Shown here: one piece after another, positions 1 to 6,536 of the stretch
How positions within the stretch are numbered: the stretch's first letter is position 1
Layout of the letters: the number at the start of each line of letters is the position of its first letter
NCBI GenBank assembly: GCA_022361095.1
Contig: JAKSBO010000885.1
Span: 1-11,655, forward strand
DNA from: Desulfobacterales bacterium
GTDB taxonomy: Bacteria; Desulfobacterota; Desulfobacteria; Desulfobacterales; Desulfobacteraceae
Length of the DNA stretch: 11,655 nucleotides
Direction of reading: 5' to 3'
Made by a program: the position numbers and the translations under genes
Notes under the pieces: model-generated
Databases searched by the model: none
What the model was told of the DNA's origin: nothing
The model's input: the letters and a program-made list of their open reading frames with translations, nothing else

Positions 1-336
1 AAGGATGTAGGAAAATATAAGAACGCAGGGCAGATACAGGCACTCCACCACTGCCACCATGCCGGCACCCAGGTGGTTCAGGCTGGAAAAGTAAAATATG
101 TCGGCCAGGGTAATGCCTAATACCCCCGACAGAATAAGAATCCACCATACACGCGGTGTTGTATCCGGGAAAAAAGGAATACCCAAAACGAGCATGGTCA
201 GGCCAATCAAAACCACAGCCACGACACTTTTATATATATTCAGGGCAATGGGCGAGAAATTTTCCCCTGCTTTTTTAAACAGGATAACGGCAAAGGCCCA
301 GAAAAATGCACATGCCAGGGCAAAGGCGGATCCCAT
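1..336 (-). CDS. EamA/DMT-family membrane transporter, N-terminal part (cut by window edge)
   Basis: The frame stays open from an ATG at 336 down to base 1, giving the first 112 residues; the rest lies outside the window. The protein starts MGSAFALACAFFWAFAVIL and shows four hydrophobic segments, near residues 2-20, 34-52, 63-85 and 90-112. The second half of the first segment (FFWAFAVILFKKAGE) and the later GITLADIFYFSSLN stretch are typical of EamA-domain drug/metabolite transporters, which usually have ten membrane helices. The start is supported by AAAGGA at 341-346 on the minus strand, four bases before the ATG. The substrate cannot be told from this piece. The gene lies downstream of the MaoC-like gene on the same strand, and repeat copy 1 fills most of the gap. 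The family call is fairly safe; the function is open. Confidence 0.75.
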   Translation of the reverse strand, partial: MGSAFALACAFFWAFAVILFKKAGENFSPIALNIYKSVVAVVLIGLTMLVLGIPFFPDTTPRVWWILILSGVLGITLADIFYFSSLNHLGAGMVAVVECLYLPCVLIFSYIL

Positions 337-352
337 AATGTCCTTTCAGATA

Positions 353-451
353 TTTTTTATAAGAAGTCCGGGTAAGTTGCTCAGATCTTTCAATATTTGT
401 TATGGGCTGTACCTGGCAGATGATATGTCAGGCCAGCCCGTGGCTGTTATA
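353..451 (-). repeat. About 100-bp intergenic repeat, copy 1
   Basis: This is one of three copies of the same element; the others are at 5057-5156 and 8871-8970. By hand alignment it differs from copy 3 at 12 positions plus a one-base deletion. It is listed on the minus strand because, read that way, it runs in the direction of the flanking MaoC and EamA genes. The conserved hairpin is intact: GGGCTG pairs with CAGCCC and CCTG with CAGG. The second palindrome, near 367-383, carries two mismatches. The element ends six bases before the ribosome binding site of the EamA gene. Confidence 0.9.
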
Positions 452-559
452 TGAAAAAGATTAACCACGGAAAACACTGAAGATGGCCTTCTGCGCTTTC
501 CATGACTTCCTTGGTTAAAATGCCTTTCATGGTTTGTTGTGTTGGTCAGGTCATGGCCG

Positions 560-1597
560 TTACTTGGTATCAGTTGGGGTTGGAGAAAAGCGAAAGCTGC
601 CTTTCAGGTGCGGGACGCCCCTGGCCTTGTCCCGCAGTTCAAACCGGGCATTGGCTCCCGAAAAGGTATACCCCAGGGTGATTTGTGCCGGCATGAAAAT
701 CGGCAGTTTCAACGCTCCGTCCATACCCGTGAGTATTGGATAGCCTGCAGCCTTTTCAAGGCTTGCACCGGCCCGGGCCATGCTCCATATGCCGTGGGCA
801 ATGGGGTGTTTAAAGCCCATGGGCAGGGCTGTCCAGGTATAAAGATGATGGGGGTTGAAATCCCGGGATACGGCTGCATAGCGCCGGCCGGTATTGCCCG
901 GTACGTCAATGATTTCCTTCACCGGCAGAGGGGTGTCCCGGGGCGGCGGCTTTTTTTCCTTTGGTTTCCTGGCCTTTGACCGGGTCAGATAGGTGGCGAT
1001 TCCCTGCCATACCAGCTCTTTTTCATCGGAGTTTGCAAAGGCCTTTGTCTCAGGATGGTCTCCGGCCACAGCCGCTTCCATAAGAAATCTGGAGACGATG
1101 CCTTTTTCCGTCCGGGCCATATCCAGAATCCGGCAGTAAAGATCAATTTTCAGTCCCGGTGACACCGGCTGGACCAGTTCAAAAGACTGGCCGGTCTGGA
1201 TCAGTCCCATGGGGCTGATGGGAAAGCATGAAGACGATATGAACCGTGACATTATGCTGATGAACAGGGACTGGATAAAGGCTGCGGGCACACCTGACCC
1301 GTTTATGTCGTATCCGCACACCTGCTTGAACCGGTTTACCTGATCTATATCAATGGTGACCCCGGGATATACCATGCAGGTTTTTTCAAGCGCCGCATCT
1401 TTGGCCAGGGTTGTGGGACGGACCATGGACAGACTTATCAGCTTAACAAATACTTTGGGGATTGGGAGCGGGCTATCCATGACAACCACCCGGTCCCGGC
1501 CCGAAGGCAAAATCACGGTGTGCAGGGGCATGACGTTTATATCCTGATTGGCGTTAAAAAGTCTGGGGAATCCTATCACGTCCGGCAGTCTTGTCAA
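560..1597 (-). CDS. MaoC-like acyl dehydratase (double hotdog, enoyl-CoA hydratase type)
   Basis: The C-terminal third carries the MaoC / R-specific enoyl-CoA hydratase signature. YAAVSRDFNPHH places the likely catalytic Asp at residue 246 and His at 251, followed by GFKHPIAHGIW. The first half (about residues 60-205) resembles the degenerate N-terminal hotdog domain of two-domain MaoC proteins. Such enzymes hydrate or dehydrate acyl thioesters (CoA or ACP). The usual SGD motif is SRD here, with Arg in place of Gly, so activity should not be assumed. The start is uncertain. The TTG at 1597 has no visible ribosome binding site, and the frame is open upstream to a stop at 1658-1660. An in-frame ATG lies about 22 codons downstream, in the sequence NVMPLHT, with AGGA ten bases before it. 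The gene is transcribed away from the NAD-dehydrogenase and toward the EamA gene. No partner acyl-CoA gene is visible to fix the substrate. Confidence 0.75.
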   Translation of the reverse strand: MTRLPDVIGFPRLFNANQDINVMPLHTVILPSGRDRVVVMDSPLPIPKVFVKLISLSMVRPTTLAKDAALEKTCMVYPGVTIDIDQVNRFKQVCGYDINGSGVPAAFIQSLFISIMSRFISSSCFPISPMGLIQTGQSFELVQPVSPGLKIDLYCRILDMARTEKGIVSRFLMEAAVAGDHPETKAFANSDEKELVWQGIATYLTRSKARKPKEKKPPPRDTPLPVKEIIDVPGNTGRRYAAVSRDFNPHHLYTWTALPMGFKHPIAHGIWSMARAGASLEKAAGYPILTGMDGALKLPIFMPAQITLGYTFSGANARFELRDKARGVPHLKGSFRFSPTPTDTK

Positions 1598-1691
1598 TAT
1601 GCTGTTTATGGGATAATTTATTGTTAATAGCAGGCGACGGAATTTCCGGTTTTTCGCTCAGGCTCTCAATAGTTTTGGTTGCCGGCTGGAT

Positions 1692-1707
1692 AAAAAAATA
1701 TTTTTTT
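1692..1707. other. Perfect 16-bp A/T palindrome between divergent genes
   Basis: Seven As, TA, then seven Ts form a perfect self-complementary tract in the 206-base gap between the MaoC-like gene (minus) and the NAD-dehydrogenase (plus). It has no GC stem, so it is not a normal terminator. It may be a curved or easily melted upstream element, or a protein site. The rest of the gap, apart from the proposed promoter, shows nothing I recognise. Confidence 0.35.
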
Positions 1708-1729
1708 TCGTGGGTACCTAACTTTATCA

Positions 1730-1756
1730 TTGACCCGGCATGGCTAAGGGTATAGA
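1730..1756 (+). promoter_or_regulatory. Possible sigma-70 promoter for the NAD-glutamate dehydrogenase
   Basis: TTGACC at 1730-1735 (5 of 6 to the -35 consensus) is followed by a 15-base spacer and TATAGA at 1751-1756. The spacer is two bases short of ideal, so this is a candidate only. It would give a leader of about 40 bases before the ATG at 1804. Confidence 0.4.
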
Positions 1757-1803
1757 AGCAGACCGGATGATAAAAATGACCATGTCAAATCCAAGGAGAC
1801 TTC

Positions 1804-4800
1804 ATGGACACCTGCATCACAAATCCTGTTTCAACAGGCACTTATATCATTAAACAAGCCAAACTCGTTAACCTTGACCCAAGTCTTTTGTATGAAGCGG
1901 TCATTGATCTTTCCGCCCAAGGATTGATCACTGCCGACTGCATTAACAGGGCAGCCGGTATCCTGCTTTACGATTTGGGCCTGCCCTCCTATTTTTTTGA
2001 AACCATTACCAAGGATTTATTAGCCAATATCCTCTCCTCCATTGCCAAAGGGCTTCGGGTCAGGGGTGACTGTGTTGATCTGTTCCCATGGGTGGCGGAC
2101 ATTGATTTCTCCCTTTTGGAGAACACGCATGCCCAGCGGGTGCGCATTGCCACAGCCGAAACCCGGCAGGCCATGGAGGCCATGCTGGACAGCCAGCTTG
2201 TGGGCCACCGCAGGGAATACTATTACAATCCGGAAAAAGAGTTCTATACCTATGTATTCTGGCCTGCAACGGTTCTCGACATGCCGGCCGGAAAGACGTC
2301 CGGCTCCCGTTTTCTTTTTGACCTGGACAGGAAATATGACCAGACGCCCCGGGTGACCCGTAACCGTTACGAGATGTTTCTGGAAACGGTAGAGAGCGAA
2401 GTGACGCCGGTGATTGAGGTGTTTCACCTGGCCGATACCGCCGAAACGCGCTTCATGTTTAATTCGGATTTTGAAAAGCCCCAGATGGCGTTTCTGCGCA
2501 GGTTATTTTCCGACCATGGCCTGACCATTACCCGGGCATACTGGGAACCTTACCGTACCAAAGCAGGTGTGCCTTCATCCATCTGCTCCCTCTATGTTAC
2601 CGGCGATTTGTCAGGGAGTCTGGAAGAGCTCATTATTGACGACCTGCGGGCATTTTTAAGCTTCAGGGTTTCAGAAATTATCCGCCTCTACGTGGATGGA
2701 CGCCTTAATTTCAGGCAGATGCTTTTTGCCGGAAATGCCGTGGATTTTACCCATATGTTTATTTACAAGGAGCGGGGTACCCACGGCGACAAAGAGATCA
2801 TGGACAGCCTGGAAAATGCCGACCAAAAGGCCGCCTTTGCATCCAGGGTTCATGAATCCAACAAATTTACCTATGTGTCACGTAAAATCATGGAGACCGC
2901 CTGTGCCCATCCCGACCTGCTTAAATTTTTGTTTAAGCTGTTTGATGACAGGTTTAATCCTGACGGTCCCTGTGATTGTGACGGCCATAAACTGGACAGT
3001 GCCCGGGAAGGCTTTGAGCAAACCCTTGCCGTTCGATTCATGGATGATCCCCTGGGAAGGGATATTTTCTCTTTCATGTTCAAATTTATCTGTGCCATGC
3101 TTAAAACCAATTTTTATAAACAGGAAAAGCGGTCCTTTGCCTTCAGGATGGACAACCGGATTCTGGACCCCCTGGTATTTGAGCAGTTTGTATTCGGTGT
3201 TTTCTATGTCAACGGGCACTATGCCAGCGGTACCCATCTTCGGGCCGACGACATTGCCATGGGCGGACTTCGCATGATTCGCGTCACGCCGGGCAATTAC
3301 GCCATGGAACTGGACAATGCCGTGATGCTCAATTATGCACTGGGGCCCAAAGCCCAGCGCCTGAAACACAAGGATATCTGTGAAAGCGGATCCAAAGGGG
3401 TGGTGGTGCCCCATCCCCTGTATGCCACCTACAGCATGCAAGCCCTGTATGATTACACCGACGGCATCATGGATCTCATGCTGTCTGATGATAATGTGGT
3501 GGCTTACTATAAAAAGCCGGAAATGATTTTCTTTGGCCCGGACGAGGGCACCGCACCTTTGATGGACAAGGTTGCCCTGCGTGCAAAGGCCCGGGGATAT
3601 GAATACTGGCGCACCATTACCACGGGTAAAAGTTTCGGCATCCCCCATGACACCTATGGCATCCTTGATAACGGCGATATGTTCGGGCTGCTGGCACATG
3701 ACGAGCATTCAACGGAACTTGCCGTTAACGGAAAAACCGAAATGATTGCCTCGGACATGGAGGAGATCTGGCAGCGCATCGGCAGCACGATTGCGGTCAG
3801 CGGGATGACCACCACATCGGTCATGGGTGCATTTCGTACCATGATAGCGCACTATGGGGTCAAAGAGGCGGAGCTGAATCTGATGATGACCGGGGGGCCG
3901 GACGGCGACCTGGGCGCCAATGAGATTCAGTGTTACAAAGGCAAAATTTGCCTGGTCATTGACGGCGGCTCCATTTTATTTGATCCCGACGGTCTGGACC
4001 GTCAGGCTTTGACGCAAATCGCTTTTATGCGCCATACCGCTCCCAGGGTGAACTCTTTGGGGTTCCCGGCGGAAAAGCTTGGCCCCAGGGGCTTTATGGT
4101 GCCCTTAAAGGGCAAGGATATTACCCTTCCCGACGGCACCCTGGTGGCAGACGGGGCCGTATTCCACAGAAATTTTCTTACTGATCCGGTCAACCGCAAA
4201 TATATTGAACAGGCAAATATCCGGGCCTTCATCCCCTGTGGCGGGTTCAAGGATACCATTAACCGGGACAATGTCCGGGCCTTTAGCAAAAATTTTGCCG
4301 AATTAAGATTCATCGTGGAAGGTGCCAATGTCTTTTTTGACGATGCCGCCCGGCGATTTATTGCCTCCGCCACGGGCATCAAGCAGATAAAAGACAGTTC
4401 CGCCAACAAGGGCGGGGTGTTCTCCTCTGCCGTGGCCGAGGTGCTTACGGCCTTTTTGCTGGAAGATGATTACGACGAGCGCCTCCTCAATCATGTGGAG
4501 ACCCGCTGGGCCTTGATCCGGGATATCATGGATCTTGTGGCCACCTATGCCCAGGCTGAAACATCCATGCTCATACGTATCCATGAATCAGATCCCGGCG
4601 TGCCGCTGTTTGTGTTGTCCGAGCAGACCAGCGAAGCGATTTTTGCTTTCCAGAAAGTCGTGGCCGACCATATAGATGAGGTCACGGGCAATGAAGATCT
4701 TTTATGGAAGGTGCTTAAAACCTATATCCCCAAAGGGCTGGCCCAGGGTATGGGTAAAGAGACCGTTTTGCAGATCATGGGCGCAGAAAAACTTAAATCT

Positions 4801-4938
4801 TATCGAAATGCGATCATTACCAAAAAAATTGCTTCCATGGCCTTCTATCGCCATGGTACAAATTGGGATGAATATGTTCAAAAGGCTGCCGGCGATTTTA
4901 CCGGTGCCATGGCGGATCTTTTCAACGGCGGAAAATAA
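1804..4938 (+). CDS. NAD-type glutamate dehydrogenase, large (about 115 kDa class)
   Basis: This 1,044-residue cytoplasmic enzyme oxidatively deaminates glutamate to 2-oxoglutarate and ammonium, in this class usually with NAD. The N-terminal ~330 residues have no catalytic motif and match the long regulatory extension of the 115-kDa type. The catalytic part follows: DDIAMGGLRMIRV (residues 482-494), SKGVVVPHP with Lys531, GPDEGT (578-583), TTGKSFGIPHDTYG with Lys609, the dinucleotide-binding stretch TGGPDGDLGAN (to about 706), EGANVFFDDAARR (from 839) and SSANKGGVFSS (865-875). The GGPDGDLG form is typical of this class rather than of the 450-residue enzymes. The start is well supported by AAGGAG at 1793-1798, five bases before the ATG. 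The 180-kDa type is about 1,600 residues, so this is the shorter class and looks complete. It is followed after 232 bases by a GdhA-type gene on the same strand. Coenzyme preference is inferred from the family. Confidence 0.92.
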   Translation: MDTCITNPVSTGTYIIKQAKLVNLDPSLLYEAVIDLSAQGLITADCINRAAGILLYDLGLPSYFFETITKDLLANILSSIAKGLRVRGDCVDLFPWVADIDFSLLENTHAQRVRIATAETRQAMEAMLDSQLVGHRREYYYNPEKEFYTYVFWPATVLDMPAGKTSGSRFLFDLDRKYDQTPRVTRNRYEMFLETVESEVTPVIEVFHLADTAETRFMFNSDFEKPQMAFLRRLFSDHGLTITRAYWEPYRTKAGVPSSICSLYVTGDLSGSLEELIIDDLRAFLSFRVSEIIRLYVDGRLNFRQMLFAGNAVDFTHMFIYKERGTHGDKEIMDSLENADQKAAFASRVHESNKFTYVSRKIMETACAHPDLLKFLFKLFDDRFNPDGPCDCDGHKLDSAREGFEQTLAVRFMDDPLGRDIFSFMFKFICAMLKTNFYKQEKRSFAFRMDNRILDPLVFEQFVFGVFYVNGHYASGTHLRADDIAMGGLRMIRVTPGNYAMELDNAVMLNYALGPKAQRLKHKDICESGSKGVVVPHPLYATYSMQALYDYTDGIMDLMLSDDNVVAYYKKPEMIFFGPDEGTAPLMDKVALRAKARGYEYWRTITTGKSFGIPHDTYGILDNGDMFGLLAHDEHSTELAVNGKTEMIASDMEEIWQRIGSTIAVSGMTTTSVMGAFRTMIAHYGVKEAELNLMMTGGPDGDLGANEIQCYKGKICLVIDGGSILFDPDGLDRQALTQIAFMRHTAPRVNSLGFPAEKLGPRGFMVPLKGKDITLPDGTLVADGAVFHRNFLTDPVNRKYIEQANIRAFIPCGGFKDTINRDNVRAFSKNFAELRFIVEGANVFFDDAARRFIASATGIKQIKDSSANKGGVFSSAVAEVLTAFLLEDDYDERLLNHVETRWALIRDIMDLVATYAQAETSMLIRIHESDPGVPLFVLSEQTSEAIFAFQKVVADHIDEVTGNEDLLWKVLKTYIPKGLAQGMGKETVLQIMGAEKLKSYRNAIITKKIASMAFYRHGTNWDEYVQKAAGDFTGAMADLFNGGK

Positions 4939-4950
4939 TTATTGTTTGAA

Positions 4951-4994
4951 CGCAAGGTTACCCATCTGCGGCATTGCAGCCGGGTAACTTTGCG
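4951..4994. repeat. Long hairpin after the NAD-glutamate dehydrogenase gene
   Basis: CGCAAGGTTACCC (4951-4963) pairs with GGGTAACTTTGCG (4982-4994) over 13 positions, with one G-T wobble. The 18-base loop contains a further CTGC/GCAG pair. It begins 13 bases after the stop codon. No T-run follows on either strand, so it is not a standard intrinsic terminator. It could protect the 3' end of the message or be a REP-like unit. Confidence 0.6.
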
Positions 4995-5008
4995 GGCATA
5001 CGCCCCGC

Positions 5009-5052
5009 TAACAAGTCGTCCAGACAATAGTGTTCCGTTCAGACGCTAGTTA
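5009..5052. repeat. Imperfect inverted repeat upstream of repeat copy 2
   Basis: TAAC, AG and CGTC (5009-5020) pair with GACG, CT and GTTA (5042-5052). The arms carry one A-A mismatch and one bulged T, and the spacer is 21 bases. The layout recalls an integron attC site, but the right box does not fit the consensus (see rejected items). Its role is unknown. Confidence 0.4.
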
Positions 5053-5056
5053 CCCT

Positions 5057-5156
5057 TATAACAGCCACGGGCTGACCTGACATATCAGCTGCCAGGCTCA
5101 GCCCACAACAAAGTTTGAAAGATCTTGGTAATTTACCCAGACTTTCTTATAAAACA
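5057..5156 (+). repeat. About 100-bp intergenic repeat, copy 2, in front of gdhA
   Basis: This copy has eight differences from copy 3 over 100 bases by hand count. It is inverted on the plus strand relative to copies 1 and 3, so it runs in the same direction as the genes on both sides. The conserved hairpin spans 5069-5104. The smaller competing hairpin CAGCC/GGCTG spans 5062-5074. The palindrome at 5124-5140 has one mismatch. The element runs directly into the AGGAGG ribosome binding site of gdhA. Confidence 0.9.
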
Positions 5157-5161
5157 GGAGG
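5156..5161 (+). promoter_or_regulatory. Ribosome binding site of gdhA touching repeat copy 2
   Basis: A consensus AGGAGG lies nine bases before the ATG at 5171. Its first base is the last base of repeat copy 2, so any fold of the repeat would sit right next to the site where ribosomes load. Confidence 0.75.
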
Positions 5162-5170
5162 CGATTTAAT

Positions 5171-6520
5171 ATGGGAACCATAATGGATATTGTCAGCGGC
5201 AGAGACCCCTATGAAAAAGAATTTCATCAGGCCGTTCACGAAGTGATGGGATCCGTAAAACCGGTGCTTGATAAAAATCCGGAATACCGTCATGCAGGCA
5301 TCATGGAGCGCATTGTGGAGCCTGAGCGTGTAATTCAGTTCCGGGTGCCCTGGGTGGATGACCAGGGCCGGGTGCAGGTGAACAGAGGGTTTCGCATCCA
5401 GATGAATTCAGCCATTGGGCCTTACAAGGGCGGCTTAAGATTTCACCCCTCCGTGAACCTCTCCATTTTGAAGTTCCTTGCCTTTGAGCAGGTATTTAAA
5501 AACGCCCTGACCACGCTTCCCATGGGCGGCGGCAAAGGCGGGTCCGACTTTGACCCCAAGGGAAAATCCGATTTTGAGGTGATGCGGTTCTGCCAGGGTT
5601 TCATGATGGAATTGTTTCGCCATATCGGCCATAACACGGATGTGCCGGCCGGAGATATCGGGGTGGGGGGCCGGGAGGTCGGCTATCTTTTCGGCATGTA
5701 TAAAAAATTGCACAATGAGTTTTCAGGCGTACTCACCGGCAAGGCCCTGAACTGGGGCGGATCACTCATCCGGCCCGAGGCCACGGGCTACGGCTCTGTT
5801 TTTTTTGCCGATGAGATGCTGGGGACCCGCAATGACAGCTTGAAAGATAAAGTCTGCCTGGTATCCGGTTCCGGCAACGTGGCCCAGTATACCACGGAAA
5901 AGATCAACCATCTGGGGGGAAAGGTGGTAACCCTGTCCGATTCCACCGGCTATATCTATGACGGGGAAGGCATCGATGACGCTCGCCTGCAATGGGTGAT
6001 GTACCTTAAAAATGTTAAGCGGGCACGTATCAAAGAGTACATAGAAAAATATCCCAAGGCCCAGTACACGGCCTTTGATGCTGCACAGGACCACAATCCG
6101 CTGTGGAATCATAAAGCCGACGGCGCCTTTCCTTCGGCAACCCAGAATGAGATCAATGCAAAGGACGCACAGAACCTGGTGAACAACGGTATCTATCTTG
6201 TGTGCGAAGGGGCCAATATGCCCTCAACCCCCGATGCCATTGATATTTTCCTGGATAACAAGTTGCTCTATGCGCCGGGCAAGGCATCCAATGCCGGGGG
6301 GGTGGCTGTTTCCGGGCTGGAAATGTCCCAGAACTCCATGCGCATTAAATGGTCCAGACAAGAGGTTGAAGCCAAGCTTAAAGGCATTATGCAAAGCATC
6401 CACCACGCTTGTCTGGATGCCGCTGAAGAGTACGGCACCCCCGGCAATTATATGAACGGTGCCAATATCGCCGGGTTTGTCAAGGTGGCGGATGCCATGA
6501 TGGATCAGGGCGTGGCCTGA
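5171..6520 (+). CDS. gdhA: Glutamate dehydrogenase, GdhA type (probably NADP-specific)
   Basis: This 449-residue protein is close in length and motifs to Escherichia coli GdhA. It makes glutamate from 2-oxoglutarate and ammonium in the cytoplasm. Visible landmarks are YKGGLRFHPSVN (substrate site), PMGGGKGGSDFDPKGKS with the catalytic Lys at 122, DVPAGDIGVGGREVG, the Rossmann turn GSGNVA at 233-238, CEGANMPSTPDA and GKASNAGGVAVSGLEMSQNS. The strand end reads TLSDSTG, with no acidic residue of the kind common in NAD enzymes, which together with the overall GdhA similarity suggests NADP. That is inference. A second ATG is at codon 5, but AGGAGG at 5156-5161 fits the first. The gene follows the NAD-type dehydrogenase and repeat copy 2, and ends only 16 bases from the stop of the convergent kinase gene, with no terminator visible between them. 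Confidence 0.95.
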   Translation: MGTIMDIVSGRDPYEKEFHQAVHEVMGSVKPVLDKNPEYRHAGIMERIVEPERVIQFRVPWVDDQGRVQVNRGFRIQMNSAIGPYKGGLRFHPSVNLSILKFLAFEQVFKNALTTLPMGGGKGGSDFDPKGKSDFEVMRFCQGFMMELFRHIGHNTDVPAGDIGVGGREVGYLFGMYKKLHNEFSGVLTGKALNWGGSLIRPEATGYGSVFFADEMLGTRNDSLKDKVCLVSGSGNVAQYTTEKINHLGGKVVTLSDSTGYIYDGEGIDDARLQWVMYLKNVKRARIKEYIEKYPKAQYTAFDAAQDHNPLWNHKADGAFPSATQNEINAKDAQNLVNNGIYLVCEGANMPSTPDAIDIFLDNKLLYAPGKASNAGGVAVSGLEMSQNSMRIKWSRQEVEAKLKGIMQSIHHACLDAAEEYGTPGNYMNGANIAGFVKVADAMMDQGVA

Positions 6521-6536
6521 TGCCTTAAAATACGAT

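Noticed and set aside
98..454. 118-codon plus-strand frame at the left edge
   Set aside because: It lies opposite the EamA gene, whose hydrophobic segments and ribosome binding site are convincing, and it ends inside repeat copy 1.
447..530. 27-codon minus-strand frame between the MaoC and EamA genes
   Set aside because: It has no ribosome binding site, runs into the repeat, and resembles no peptide I know.
2878..3708. 276-codon minus-strand frame inside the NAD-glutamate dehydrogenase
   Set aside because: It is the antisense shadow of a gene with clear family motifs throughout this stretch.
5009..5055. True integron attC site
   Set aside because: The right box reads GTTACCC rather than GTTRRRY, and there is no integrase or cassette-like arrangement around it.
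5128..5153. Promoter inside the repeat (TTGGTA, 17 bases, TATAAA in copy 2)
   Set aside because: The start of transcription would fall at about 5160, inside the AGGAGG of gdhA, removing the ribosome binding site. The -35 part is also poor in the other copies.
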